The notes under the pieces: generated by a model | Databases searched by the model: none | What the model saw: the letters and a program-made list of their open reading frames with translations, nothing else | Told to the model about the DNA's origin: nothing | From: Manihot esculenta | Taxonomy: Eukaryota; Streptophyta; Magnoliopsida; Malpighiales; Euphorbiaceae | Assembly: GCF_001659605.2 (NCBI RefSeq) | Contig: NC_035169.2 | Location: 6,977,610 to 7,041,609 of the forward strand | Direction: 5' to 3' | DNA: 64,000 nt | Part shown: in pieces, positions 12,071 through 23,960 of the stretch | Layout: every line of letters begins with the position of its first letter | How positions within the stretch are numbered: the first letter of the stretch is position 1 | Program-made: the position numbers and the translations under genes

Positions 12071-15000
12071 ATGAAGTTTGGGAAAGAGTTCAGTGCACAA
12101 ATGGTGCCAGAATGGCAAGAAGCGTACATGGATTATAATTTTCTCAAAACCCTTTTGAAAGAAATCCAAATCTTCAAGCTAAGAAACAAGCCACCAGTCA
12201 CCCCATCTGGTGCCCTAAAGAGAAAGCTAACTCTTTACCGAGCTTTCAGCGGCCTAACACAGAGAAACAACCACACCTCTTCTTCTTCAGAGATTGAAAG
12301 CCAAGCCATTTTGGTGAATTCTGTTAACCGCGATGGCTCTCAAAGCTATGAGACTACTTTGCTTATGCCTTCAGATGAAGCAGGAGAATATGAGCTGGCT
12401 TATTTTAGGAAGCTTGATGACGAGTTCAATAAGGTGGACAAGTTTTATAAGGCTAAGGTTGAAGAGGTAATGAAGGAAGCTTGCATGTTAAATACCCAAA
12501 TGGATGCTTTGATCGCTTTTAGGATCAAAGTCGATAAACCTCTTGGCTTGTCTGATAGGTCTGCTGATATGACTCGTCTAGCTTCTGATGTTGCAGCTTC
12601 TGCTGCTATATTGGCAGCATCTGCTCCATCTGGAGCTAGATCAACTCGTAAGTAACCTCTAATTTATGATCTATGCCTTGCTCTACAGATAATTTTGTTT
12701 TCAGATAATTAATATAGTGTTGTGGATTTCTTGGCAAAAAAGGTCCAATGAGCCTGCATGATGGCACTAGGCTAGCTCCATTGGAGATACTTAACCATGT
12801 CAAGTTCAACAACACACTTGAGACTCCTCGCTCCACCATTAAAGGCTTGCTCCCAGTTTCACAGGAGACGCAACTTAAATTCACAAGGGAAAATCTCAGG
12901 AGAGTTGAGGAGCAACTCAAGCGTGCTTTCGTTGAGTTTTACCAAAAGCTTCGTCTCCTTAAGAGTTACAGCTTCTTGAATACATTAGCATTTTCAAAAA
13001 TCATGAAAAAGTATGATAAGGTATGTGCATGCATACATAATAATTATATAAGATATATATAACCCAGATTTTCTCTTCTAATTACTTACTAATTACATAA
13101 TTTTTTTAATCTCTTTTTTTTTTTTTTTGTTACATGGCTAATATAATTATTTTCCTTCAGATTACTTCAAGAGATGCATCAAAAGCTTACATGAAAATGG
13201 TGGATCACTCCTACCTTGGCAGTTCTGATGAGGTGAGCAGCTTCATTCTGGTCCTGGATCTCTATCTTTTTTCAATTATGGAATCCTTCTCTTAGTTTAA
13301 CTAAATTATTTACAATTTCATGGAAAAATATGTATATATATACTACAGGTAATCAAAGTCATGGAAAGAGTTGAAGCTACATTCATTAAGCATTTCTCAA
13401 ACTCAAATCGCAGTAAAGGCATGAGGATCTTAAGACCAAAAGCCAAAAGAGAAAGGCACAGGACAACTTTTTTAATGGGTAAAATTTCTATTGACATAAT
13501 ATAACAGCTGCATGTACATTTCAGACATATCTTTGGGTGTTGTTTTTGCTAATTCCCTTTTCAATCGGAAAATTTTTCAGGTTTGTTCTCCGGCTGCACA
13601 GCTGCTCTCGTTATAGCTCTTATTTTAATCATACATGCTCGTAATATCATGAATAAACCAGGGAGAGAAACATACATGAAAACCATGTTTCCCCTATACA
13701 GGTAAACTTGGTAATTTAATTTCAGCCTTTTAGTTTTCCGGGTGTTCGAACTCAGAGATCCTAAAATTGTATTATATTGTTAAGGATTTTGAGATTTGTC
13801 TACATATCTTAATGTTGCAGCTTGTTTGGGTTCATTGTCTTGCACATGCTAATGTATGCTGCAAATATATACTTGTGGAGGCGATACCGAGTGAATTATT
13901 CCTTCATATTTGGTTTCAAACAAGGAACAGAAATGGACCATCGACAAGTTCTCCTTGTCAGTTTTGGTATTGCAGTACTAGCTCTAATCTCTGTGATCTT
14001 AAATCTCGACATGGAGATGGATCCTAAAACAAATGATTACAAGCAATTAACTGAACTTCTTCCTCTGAACCTGCTTATTGTAAGATCAATTCTCTTCTCT
14101 GCTTCATTCAACTTCATAATTTCCAAGCGTTTTCGTAACCCATCATTTTTTTTCCACCATTCCTTTGCAGCTTCTACTTGTCCTATTGTTCTTGCCATTC
14201 AATGTTCTATATCGCTCAGCTCGCTTCTTCTTACTCACCTGTCTCTTTCATTGTCTTGCAGCTCCTCTCTACAAGGTAAAACATTGTGGCAGACATGAAT
14301 GAATATGCAACTTAATTAAAATGTTGGGTTTCTAATTGTCTTGTTATAAATAATTGTTCTATGAGATTTCAGGAAATATATCGGGTCTAGGGTTTTGGGA
14401 GTTTTGAAAGATTGTATTACTCTTTTTCAATCACATGAAAACTTTATCTCCACAGATCTGCTCGTGAACGTAGACATCACAATCGAATTACCATAAATTT
14501 CGTGTCTCTTTCTCTGATATTGAAATTGTGAGTGCGTGAGTGTTCCTAATGTTATGCATTTGTCTGAACATGTCTTTTAATTAATTCCTTCTCTTATTTC
14601 AGGTTGCACTTCCTGATTTCTTCTTGGCAGATCAACTAACCAGCCAGGTTAGTTAATGATCAAAGCTATTTTTCAGCCACAAAAGAACCCTTGTCCTCAA
14701 TAATATATATGATAATAATAATTTCCGATCAATGTACTGATCTATAGGTGCAAGCCATTAGAAATCTAGAGTTCTACATCTGCTACTATGGCTGGGGAGA
14801 CTATAAACGAAGAGAGAACACTTGCAACACAAGTGTATACAACACCTTCTACTTCATCGTTGCTGGGATTCCATATTGGTATCGTCTTCTTCAGGTCAAA
14901 TATACACAACCCATTAAAATGATTTGCACTAAATTTTCTTGAAATTTATCATTAGCTAAATATTGGCTAACATGCACGTTGCTTTATTATCAAATCTTTT

Positions 15001-15766
15001 TCAGTGCCTCCGACGTCTGTTCGAAGATAAAGATCCAATGCATGGATACAATGGGTTGAAGTATTTTATGACAGTAGTAGCTGTTTCCCTCAGGACAGCT
15101 TACATCCTTAACAAAGGGATTGGTTGGAGAATAATAGCTTGGATTTTCTCAGTCATAGCTGCAATTTATGGAACATATTGGGATCTGGTTATTGATTGGG
15201 GGCTTCTTCAGCGCAATTCGAAGAATCGCTGGCTGAGAAATAAACTCCTTATCCCTCACAAAATTGTTTACTATCTAGCCATGGTTAGTTGCTAGAAAGG
15301 AATAGGTCTCAGATTTCGAGTTCCAGTTGGAGCCGATTATATATTTAACCGTAATTGATATGATATTGCAGGTGTTGAATGCCTTGCTGAGGTTTGCTTG
15401 GTTGCAAACCGTATTGAATTTCAATTTCTTTTCCTTGCATAGAGAAACTTCAATTGCCATTGTTGCAAGCCTAGAGATTATTCGTCGTGGCATATGGAAT
15501 TTCTTCAGGTAAGTGCATGCAGTGCAACTAAAATCCATTATTTTTATGAATAATTCTTATCTAAATCAGATTTATATGAATAGCTAGTATAAATATATAA
15601 AATTTCATATATATCCCATAATTTTTTTTTTATAAATGTTCATTAATTTCATTATTTCAGGTTGGAGAACGAGCACCTGAACAATGTAGGAAAATATCGT
15701 GCATTCAAATCAGTACCGCTACCTTTCAACTGTGACGAGGATGATGACGAAGGTGAATGGCTGTGA
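12071..15766 (+). CDS. PHO1-family phosphate exporter (SPX-EXS), PHO1 homolog 3-like
   Basis: Twelve exons join without a frame break: 12071-12647, 12743-13020, 13161-13232, 13349-13478, 13581-13701, 13821-14079, 14171-14275, 14603-14647, 14748-14894, 15005-15283, 15372-15508, 15661-15766. All introns are GT-AG. The product is 751 aa, normal for PHO1 proteins. An SPX domain (about 1-300) opens [23 protein letters not shown] domains bind inositol pyrophosphates and report phosphate status. Several membrane helices follow (residues about 353-515). The EXS domain (about 530-720) includes [14 protein letters not shown] and [14 protein letters not shown]. The tail has [16 protein letters not shown] and an acidic end. 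PHO1 proteins export phosphate, for example into xylem, from Golgi/plasma-membrane sites. Assignment to the H3-like branch rests on N- and C-terminal resemblance from memory. Nothing appears broken. An AATAAA-rich tract at 15864-15885 may serve polyadenylation. Confidence 0.93.
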
Positions 15767-16477
15767 TTTTATCAACCTGTAGAATATAAGAAAGAAAAAC
15801 CCTTTTGACGTGTAAAAAAACACCCAGCAAATTCATTGACCTTGACAAATGACAGAAACAAGAGAAAATAAAAATAAAAATAAAATACCCATTTTTTAAA
15901 AATGCCTTATATTCTTTACTGTGTGTATATAGACAGCTGTTATTTGTTTGATTTTTTTTTTTCCTGAGCAAAGTGTTCTGGAAAATATAATTGGATTTGA
16001 TCAATTCTATTTCATGATTATGATATGTTACCGTAAAGCCGATTTAGCAGAAACAGTCAAATAGACAATTCTTCAAATGATGATGAAGGACCAACCCTTA
16101 AAGTTTTACGGCCCTGGCCCTGTCTGGTCAAAACACTAGGAGAATTTTCCCCTCTCATTTTCCTGTTAGTTTCTTTCACTTTCTTTTCAATCAAACAATC
16201 ACAAATTCAATTTGCAAGAAGAATTTGAATGTTCAAATTAAAACTTGATTTAAATGTTAACCGAATTTAGTTCAATTGTTCAAATAAAAAAATGACCAAT
16301 TCTATTAAGTTCAATATTTTTAAGGCAAAATTGCTACTTTTAGGATCCCTTAAAACTCTTTTAAAGTTGACAAAGGTATAATTTATCCTAATTGGTTGTA
16401 TGAATTTCATTAACTTCTGGATCGTCAATAGACTATTTGGATCAAAATCACTATTTATATTGTCTCTAACGATTAAT
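15767..16477. other. 3' flank of the PHO1-like gene
   Basis: Contains repeated AATAAA motifs at about 15864-15885, suitable as polyadenylation signals. No further gene was seen. Confidence 0.5.
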
Positions 16478-16561
16478 AGAAGCGAACATTCGGTGGATTT
16501 GATTTAAAATCAAATCGAATTAAATAAATTGAAAATTAAAATTTTAGTGTATATGAAAACT
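16478..16561. mobile_element. Left part of a MITE split by a LINE
   Basis: Starts GAACATTCGGTGGATTTG and continues through TTTTAGTGTATATGAAAACT, matching the left part of the GAACCGAA family. It stops at the LINE target site and resumes at 21897. Confidence 0.65.
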
Positions 16562-17412
16562 GACAGCAGGCAAAGTGCTTTTAACTTAAAAATGGGGATC
16601 GAAATATAAAATTTTTTCATGCACAAATTAATGATAGACGAAGAATGAATTGTATTACTAAATTAAAGGAGTCGTCGGGTACCTGGATTGAGAATGAGTA
16701 GGAAATTAAAATTTATGTTCTGCATTATTTTCAGTCTATTTTTTATGGCGATTCTGTGAATTGTGAACGAATTTTTGAGTTGGTGCCGCCTTTAATTAGT
16801 GATGCCGACAATGCTGATCTTTGTGCTCCCTTTTCGAATGAGGAATTTAGAGCTGCTCTTTTTCAAATGCATCCAGACAAGGCACCTGGCCGGATGGGTT
16901 AAATCCTACATTTTATCAGAGATTTTGGCACTTGATTGGCAATGATATTTCCGATGGTTGTCGCCTATGGCTTCAACAAGATAATTTTCCTTCTTCTCTT
17001 ACTGAAACATTGATTGTTTTGATCCCTAAAGTGGATAGTCCTGAAACAGTTAAAGACTTTCATCCAATTGCGTTATGTAATGTGTTATATAAGATAGTGG
17101 CTAAAGATTTGGTGAACAGATTTAAAAGGGTCATTCCTATGATTATCTCTGAGAATTAGTTTGCTTTTGTCCCTCATCGGTTGATTACCGACAATGTTAT
17201 GGTTGCGTTTGAAATTATTCACAATGTGAAAATTAATAAGGGCAGAAATGATGGTAATTGTGCACTTAAAATTGATATTTCTAAGGCTTGTGATATGGTA
17301 GAGTGGGAGTTTCTAAAAGGCATGCTGGAACGATTTGGTTTTTCTACTTAATGGATTAAGTGGTTGACTATGTACTTTTCGGAAGTTTCTTACAATATTA
17401 ATTTTAATGGTG

Positions 17413-17417
17413 ATTGG
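17413..17417. repeat. 5-bp target duplication, left copy
   Basis: ATTGG directly precedes the TG end of the solo LTR and is repeated at 19696-19700 after its CA end. Confidence 0.85.
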
Positions 17418-17604
17418 TGTAATACATGACTAGACGCCGGCATCGAAATTCTTACTTTCCGATGGAATCTCCGTTGGAATCTGGAATTTGAGGATGTCGG
17501 AGGTTCCTAGAAGGATAAAAGAAAGGTTTTCTCAAATGTTTTTAAGTGTTTTAAGGTTTTGAATGAGAAAGGATTTGAGTTTTGAAAGAAAAGACCAAGG
17601 AGGC

Positions 17605-17730
17605 ATTTGCCAGGTTCGGCCGCCGAAAGTGAAGTTCGGCCGCCGAACGTTGCATGGTTTTGCTGCCTCCGAAGCCCATGTTCGGCCGCCGAACGTGGTG
17701 GAGGTTTGCATGCGGGTTTGGCCGCCGGAA
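17605..17730. repeat. TTCGGCCGCCGAA palindrome cluster, U3 part
   Basis: Three copies of TTCGGCCGCCGAA and one diverged copy (TTTGGCCGCCGGAA) lie within 120 bp, just upstream of the LTR TATA box. Each copy is nearly self-complementary. Confidence 0.8.
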
Positions 17731-17748
17731 ATGGTTGACCAGGCCACC

Positions 17749-17755
17749 TATAAAA
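17749..17755 (+). promoter_or_regulatory. TATA box of the solo LTR
   Basis: TATAAAA in the context CACCTATAAAAGGCCCC is an excellent match to a plant TATA box. It would drive transcription from about 17780 into the rest of the LTR and the LINE remnant. Whether it is active is unknown. Confidence 0.65.
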
Positions 17756-18280
17756 GGCCCCTTGTCCGGAAAATGGGGGAGTTTTCTCTCCATTCTTGGG
17801 CTAAGGTGAGTTCATGCTCTCCTTGGGTTATTTTCATGGTTTTTCTTCAAATCCTTCAAGGTTTTCATGAGTTTTCTCCTTGTGTTGAAGAGTTGTGAGC
17901 TTGGAGCAAGGAGGTGGAGCTTGGAGACTTTTGGAGCTTGGATCTCCAGATCTTCAAGCTTGGAATCGCCTCTCCTCTCGTTCTTCAAGAGGTAAGTGTA
18001 GATCCTTAGCTTTTATGATGTTTTACATGAGTTTTATGAAGGGAAAAGGGTTAGGAATGCATGAGTTGCATGGTTGTGCATGATAAGGGTTTATGTACCC
18101 TTTATGCATATTTATGGGTATATGTGTTGTTTGTTGGAGTTTAAGCTTGTTTTAAGCTCCTTTTTGCATGGATAAGGGCATATGTAGGCTTGAGAGAAGT
18201 GGTATGCATGTTGAGTGTGGTTGGCAAAGTGTTGGAGGCTGAAAATGCATGTTTGACCTGAGTTTTGCCTTCTTGGAGAA

Positions 18281-18566
18281 CTCAGGTTCGGCCGCTGAAG
18301 CAAGGTTCGGCCGCCGAACCCCTTAAGGAGGTTGTTTTGGCCGCCTAACCTTGCCCCCGAAAGTTGAGACTTTCGTCTCTGGAGGGAAGGTTCAGCCGCC
18401 GAAGGTGGGTGACTTTCGGCTCTGGAAGGTCTTTCAGCCCCCGAACCTTGCCCCCGAAAGTTTGGACTTTCGGCTCTGGAAGGGACTTTCGGCCGCCGAA
18501 GGTTCCGCCGAAAGTGCATGAGTTTCGGCTCTGGAGGGACTTTCGACCGCCGAACTTGCCGCCGAA
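18281..18566. repeat. Second palindrome cluster in the solo LTR
   Basis: About 285 bp hold roughly ten variants of TTCGGCCGCCGAA alternating with TTTCGGCTCTGGA. The repeats occur in both orientations because the motif is palindromic. They yield spurious long ORFs on both strands. Confidence 0.75.
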
Positions 18567-18953
18567 AGTGCCCTGTCCAGCCTTCCTTTGGCCATTTTTC
18601 CATGCATGTTTATGATGTTTTAAGGGGTTTTTGGGGAGATGTTTATAGCTATGTTAGAGTATGTTTGGTCCTCATTTGAGTCTACCTTTGTAGGATTGGA
18701 CCCGAGGACCGGAGGAACCGAGGAGGCCCTCAGAGTTAGCTGGTCCAGAGTTAGCCCAGCAGTTGCTAGAGGTGAGTGGAACTAACCTATGTTTTTCAAT
18801 AAATGAATGTTTTAGCATGCTCCATGCATCATGAATGCCATGTCTATAGTAGATTGTATTGCATTAGTAACCACGAAGATGATGCATTGCATATTATGAT
18901 GTTGATGTGGATGGACCAAGGCGACCTCAATAGCCCTAGATATGATATGTTAA

Positions 18954-19022
18954 TGAAGTCCTGAGGAGCCCCACAGAGGGCCGGGCATAATGAAGTCCTG
19001 AGGAGCCCGAAGGGCCGGGCAC
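18954..19022 (+). repeat. Short tandem duplication in the solo LTR
   Basis: TGAAGTCCTGAGGAGCCC followed by GGGCCGGGCA occurs twice, about 37 bp apart. Confidence 0.65.
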
Positions 19023-21896
19023 CATGATATGTTACAGACAGAGGGAGTTTTGGAGGTCATGTCCATCCGTGATATGAAATGTTTGTGCTGTGATGCATTC
19101 CATGATGGCATATGTTTTAATGTTTTTATAGTTCTGCTCACTGGGCTTTATAGCTCACCCCTCTCCCTAACCCCCATGTTTTCAGGCCCCAGAGATTAGA
19201 CAGAGTCAGGAAGGGTAAGAGTAAGAGCATGGCTATGGGTATGTTTCTGTAATAGTTTAGAAGTGTAGTGGACATGATATAATGTATAGAGATGATGTAA
19301 AGTAAAGTTATGGTATGTACAGACATGTTATAACATGTAATGTATTCAGAGTTCTAGTATTGTGCTTGGCCCGAGTTGGATAATCCCTTTGTACATGATT
19401 TTTTTATGTTCATGTTTAATGATGTAATGTTTATGGACCGAGCTTGACATATGGTACGCTGACCCTACTAGAGCATTGATGAGGGCTCTAGTATAGGGGT
19501 TCTATGTTACAGAGATAGCGCATGCCCAGGTCAAGCTTGGAAAATGAAAAAGTTTACAGTTTTATGGATAGGTTTGATCATGTATGAGATTATACCAGCT
19601 GTACAGGATGTATGTTAGGCTTGCTACGGGTCCCGGCGGCCTTAAGCCGATCTAGATCCTAGCGCCGGTAGCGGTCCGATTTCCGAGTCGTTACAATTGG
19701 ATTGGTTCTATTGTGCCTAGTAGAGGTCTTCGACAAGGGGATCCTATTTCTCCGTATCTCTATTTGGTGTGTGCAGAAGGCTTATCATTACTGCTTAAAG
19801 ATGCTGAATCTAGGGGCTAGTTGCAGGGCTGTAGGGTAGGTGTTAGATGCCCAAAGATCTCACATTTATTTTTTGCAGATGATTCTTTGTTATTTTTTAA
19901 TGCTAGACTGAAGGAAACAAATAGTATTAAATTTATTCTCAATACCTATGCGGCTGCTTCTGGAAAAATGGTGAACTTTAATAAATCTGGCATTTTCTTC
20001 AGTCCCAATGTGGTCTCCTCTGTAAGATCTAATATCAGTAATATCTTGGATGTTCTCTCACCATTGAGTCATAGTGCCTACCTGAGGTTACCTTCTCTTA
20101 TTGGGAGGAACAAAAAAGCAATTTTTGGTTTTCTGAAAGAAAGAATGTGGAAGAGGATTAATTCATGGAGCAACAGATTCCTATCTAGAGCAGGCAGGGA
20201 AGTTCTCATAAAATCTGTGTTACAGGCTATACCTACATATTGTATGAATATTTTTTTGATTCTCATTACTATTTTGAATGAATTGCATAGAATGGTCAAT
20301 AGTTTTTGGTGGGGGTAAAAGAGAAGGGCGGAGGGGTATTAATTGGCTAGCGTGGGAGAAGATGTGTAGTAGAAAGAAGGAGGGGGGTATGGGGTTTCGG
20401 GACTTTAGGAGTTTTAATTTGTCTTTACTTGGCAAACAATTGTGGAGGTTCTTAACAAATCCTAATACTCTTTGTTATAGAGTGTTTAAAGCAAAATACT
20501 TTCCAAATAGTGATTTATTTTCTGCCAATATAAGTAATGGTGCTATCTTTGTTTGGAAAAGTGTGATGGCATCAAGTGAATTAATTCGAAGGAGTACAAG
20601 GTGGAGGGTGGGTAATGGAGAGAATATTTTAGCGGCTTCAGCTCCCTGGATTCCTAAGAATGATACCTTTTTTGCGGATAATGGCCCCGATTTTATTAAA
20701 CCACATTTGCGTGTTTGTAATTTTTTTGAAGGTAATAGGAGGGTTTGGAACATTGCTCTTTTAATGGAGTTTTTTTCTCCAAGAGATATCATAGCTATTA
20801 TTAGTATTTCTATTAGTATTACCAATAAGGAAGATTCCTTCTTGTGGCACTTTAATAAAAAAGGTGTGTATAGGTGAAGTCCGCATATTTTGTTTGTATG
20901 GATTTGCTAGGAAGATAATCTTTTAATGTGGGAGTGAGTTACAGACTAGTTTGTGCAATGTTTCGATCTCTTCAAAAGTGAAAAATTTTTGTTGGAGAGC
21001 TTGTAGGAATATATTGCCTACAAAGGATAACTTAAGGCAACGGGTGTGGATGTGGATGCTAGATGTCCTTGGTGCCATGAAGATGAAAGTGTCAATCATA
21101 TTTTGTTGCATTGTCATGTGTCCAATGAAGTTTGGAGGTTAGAGAGAGTGGGAGATTTGCAGCCTAATGATAATTTTTATAATTTTTTACTGCAGATTTT
21201 GAAGTCTCAAGACAATGTTCGAAAAACCTTTGTAATGGTATGTGCATGGAGATTATGGTGAGTAAGGAATTCATTATTGTGGAACCAAGTGCAAAATTCA
21301 ACAGCTTATCTTGTGAAAGACATCATGCATCATATCTTGGATTGGAAAGCTGCTCAACGTACTGGTACTTTGCATGGAAATACCACTACTACTTTATATT
21401 AGGGCAGGAATTTATTTTATTCCTCCAACTCTGCTATGATCCTAAAGTCATTCCTCTCCAAATTCGTGCATCATCTTCAAGCTTGGACAATTTTAGTTGG
21501 CTTTGTCAAGTTGATGAGGCTTTGTTTTAAGTTCAAGATTTTATTGGCTACGGTTTTGTTGTGGAAAACTTGAGCTCTCCGTCACTGTTTACTCTTTGCG
21601 ATAAAATTTTTGCCTTTTAATAGCTGTATTCTTATGGACTGTTTGCAAGTGGTTCAATAACTTCAGTCTCTATATTTAGACATTTCTGAACTGGATTTGA
21701 TTTTAAATGATTGTAAATTTTTGTTAGACTCTAGAACTGATATTTCTGTTAGATGGGTTCGTTGTCATGTCACTCTAACTGTTCATACTTTGGTTAGAGA
21801 ATCTATTAGGCATGGTCGTCTTTCTGTTTGGGATAATATCCTCTTTGTTTGATGAAATTTTATTAATACAACTAGTAGTTTTGCTTTAAAAAAAAA

Positions 21897-22090
21897 TGTA
21901 TATGAAAACTAAATTGAACTTAGAAAGAAATCGATCTGAATTGAGCTAATTTGATTCGATTCAATTCGATTTAGTTCAATCAATTAGATCTTTTAATGGA
22001 ATTTTTAATTTTTACTCTTTATTTTTAGTGTTTTAGTATAATTAATATATATTAAAAAGATAATATTATCTAAATAAAAAAATAAAATTT
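21897..22090. mobile_element. Right part of the MITE split by the LINE
   Basis: Resumes the GAACCGAA-family sequence after the second TGTATATGAAAACT copy, with the usual AATTTGATTCGATTCAATTCG segment and AT core. The far right end is degraded. Confidence 0.6.
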
Positions 22091-23545
22091 TATCAATTAT
22101 TAGCTAAATGAAAAAAAAATTTAAAGTTAGAACTTATTGAAAAAAAGCAGTTGATAAGTGAATTTTTGGCAGCCAATTAAAATGGTAACTATGTTATTTG
22201 AATTCATATATATTTAACAGTTTTGTTAAAATAATTATTTATTTCCTACATAAGATATCTTAATTTCAAATTCTGAACTCAAATTCAATATTTAAAATTT
22301 AAATTTCAAATTTAAATATACATGGATTCAAACTCAACATAAGTGAATTTTAGGATAGAGAAAGAAGTGGCGCTACCTGGTGTATGATGGGCTCTACTGC
22401 CTTTCAGTAGCAATAGCACCAAATTTCGTTTATAAGTGATTTTTTTTGGGTGTTTCGATTTCTGGTTCTCGCTGAGTTTTGGATTTTTCTGTTTATTTTG
22501 TTTGTTAATCTCATCATTGTATGCCAGTGACTCCTCTGCGTTGGAGTTCAATGAAACTCTATTGAGCGACTCCATAATTATTATAGACTGAAAATACCTA
22601 AATTAGTCTTTTCACTTCAACTGGTCTGCAATGAATACTTGTAGCTCTAGAAGCAATTAATTTATGATGAAGCAGAAGAAAAAAGACAAGAAAAGAGAAA
22701 GCAACCCTAAAAATGGAGGCATCTTTTGTTGGTTCTCAGACATAATTATTAAGACTTTGTTATGTTTTTCTTTCATTATCATAATCATCAAAATCATCCT
22801 TTTAAAGTCATTTTTCCCATCCTGGAATGCTGTGTTTATGCTGCCAAAGTATGGGACATCATACCCTTAATTTTTGCTTTTCTTTTTTCCATGATTCCCA
22901 TCATAATCATAATCATGCACTTCCAATAATTTATACCAGTTTTCAATTTCCCCCTTTCTTTGATATTTCAATAAAACAAAATAAAATGTAAAGAAAAAAA
23001 AAAAAGAAAGATAAGATTGGGTGCTGTCAACTGTCTAGAAAACAGTATCATGGAAAACCAATGTTTAATGGGCTTGGAATGCAAGGTCCATTCAGGTCCA
23101 AACTTGCAAGCAGCCCCACAGCTTCTCATTATCTCTAATTTTTTTTAATTGAAATTATATTTAAATATAAATGTTTAATAATATCAAAACCAATTTATTA
23201 ATAATTATAAATTTGCAAATAAAAATTACTGTTATATATTATTTTCTATTCATATTAGTTTAGATATGAAATATGTATTCTTAGTTTAAAATTTAAAAAA
23301 TTAATTTTTTTTAATAAACTATTGAGTATAATAACAAAGTAGAAACCAATATATTATTTTCTTGTATTATGATATATTGATTTAGAAATTGAGCAAGTGG
23401 ATTATTAAAAATTAATTGTTGTGATATTTATTTTAAAAAATTTGTTAACCATTTTAATTGGATGAAAAAGAAAGTGGGTTGAAGACCAATTTAGGCCAAT
23501 TTTAGATGAAGAAGGAGATGAATCGAATTTAGCATTCAAAGAAAG
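22091..23545. other. Gene-free region
   Basis: AT-rich, with a somewhat more mixed stretch at 22310-22900. A 87-codon minus-strand frame at 22312-22575 and a 68-codon plus-strand frame at 22664-22870 have no recognisable domain. I do not call them genes. Confidence 0.5.
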
Positions 23546-23549
23546 AGAT

Positions 23550-23960
23550 TGGAGTGAGCATTCAGTCGGTTGGTTTAAAATCGAATTAAATCGAATAAAT
23601 TAAAAATTAAAATTTTGATATTTATAAAAATCGAATCGAATTGATTTTGATCAGAAATCGAATCAGTCTTATTCAATTCGATTCGATTCGATTTAATTTA
23701 TTTAAATTTTTAATATATATTTTATACTTTATTTTTAATATTTTAAAATTAATTAAAATATTTTAATTTTAATATAATTCAATCTTTTTATATTATTAAA
23801 AATAATATATTATTATTAATTGATTTAGTTTGATTTTTTTAAATTTTTTTTAATTAAAATCAAATCGAATTGAAGTACTTAAAATTTTTAAAGTAAAAAA
23901 TTTAACTAAAATTTTAAATTAATACAGTTTGATTAATTTTTTTTAATTTAAATCGAATGC
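23550..23960. mobile_element. MITE of the GAACCGAA-rich family
   Basis: Starts GGAGTGAGCATTCAGTCGGTT, like copy 1, and runs through TTTTGATATTTATAAAAATCGAA, the AT core and a right half ending TTTAAATCGAATG. No target duplication is visible. Confidence 0.65.

Larger units (their letters stand above)
17418..19695 (+). mobile_element. Solo LTR (about 2.28 kb) of a Gypsy-like retrotransposon
   Basis: Begins TGTAATAC and ends CGTTACA, with short inverted TGTAA/TTACA ends. It is flanked by the 5-bp duplication ATTGG (17413-17417 and 19696-19700). It splits the LINE reverse transcriptase in the middle of an otherwise continuous domain. There is no gag or pol, no primer-binding site and no second LTR, so this is a single LTR left by recombination. 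It is much more GC-rich than its surroundings. It has a TATA box at 17749-17755 and dense GGCCGCCGAA palindromes. A related 3' fragment lies at 9955-10302. The superfamily is inferred from LTR length only. Confidence 0.9.
16650..21852 (+). pseudogene. LINE ORF2 remnant: reverse transcriptase, zf-RVT and RNase H
   Basis: Decayed coding sequence on the plus strand, in several frames with stops. The reverse transcriptase starts before the LTR ([26 protein letters not shown] at about 17016-17093, given here only as a landmark in parts: [16 protein letters not shown]). After the LTR come [14 protein letters not shown] (about 19711-19760) and the catalytic FADD motif (about 19874-19886). A zinc-knuckle RT-associated domain follows with CPWC...HILLHC (about 21060-21120). 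An RNase H-like end with RWVRCH and RESIRHGRLS lies near 21750-21840. Stops at 16898, 17157, 19817, 20318 and 20875, among others, rule out function. Confidence 0.88.
16562..21896 (+). mobile_element. 5'-truncated L1-type LINE with 14-bp target duplication, itself interrupted by a solo LTR
   Basis: The 14-bp sequence TGTATATGAAAACT is present at 16548-16561 and again at 21897-21910, just after a run of nine A (21888-21896). This is the classic outcome of target-primed reverse transcription. The element lacks its 5' part (ORF1 and endonuclease) and starts just upstream of the reverse transcriptase. Removing the solo LTR at 17418-19695 and one copy of its target repeat leaves about 3.05 kb of LINE. 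Its host site is a MITE, so insertion order is MITE, then LINE, then LTR. Confidence 0.9.

Noticed and set aside
17532..18615. Open frames in the solo LTR, both strands
   Set aside because: They arise from GC-rich palindromic repeats (FGGRT/RPPK-type low-complexity products), not from a gene.
22312..22575. 87-codon minus-strand frame
   Set aside because: It has an ATG, but no recognisable domain, splice context or neighbour. Possibly an old transposon fragment; not enough to call.
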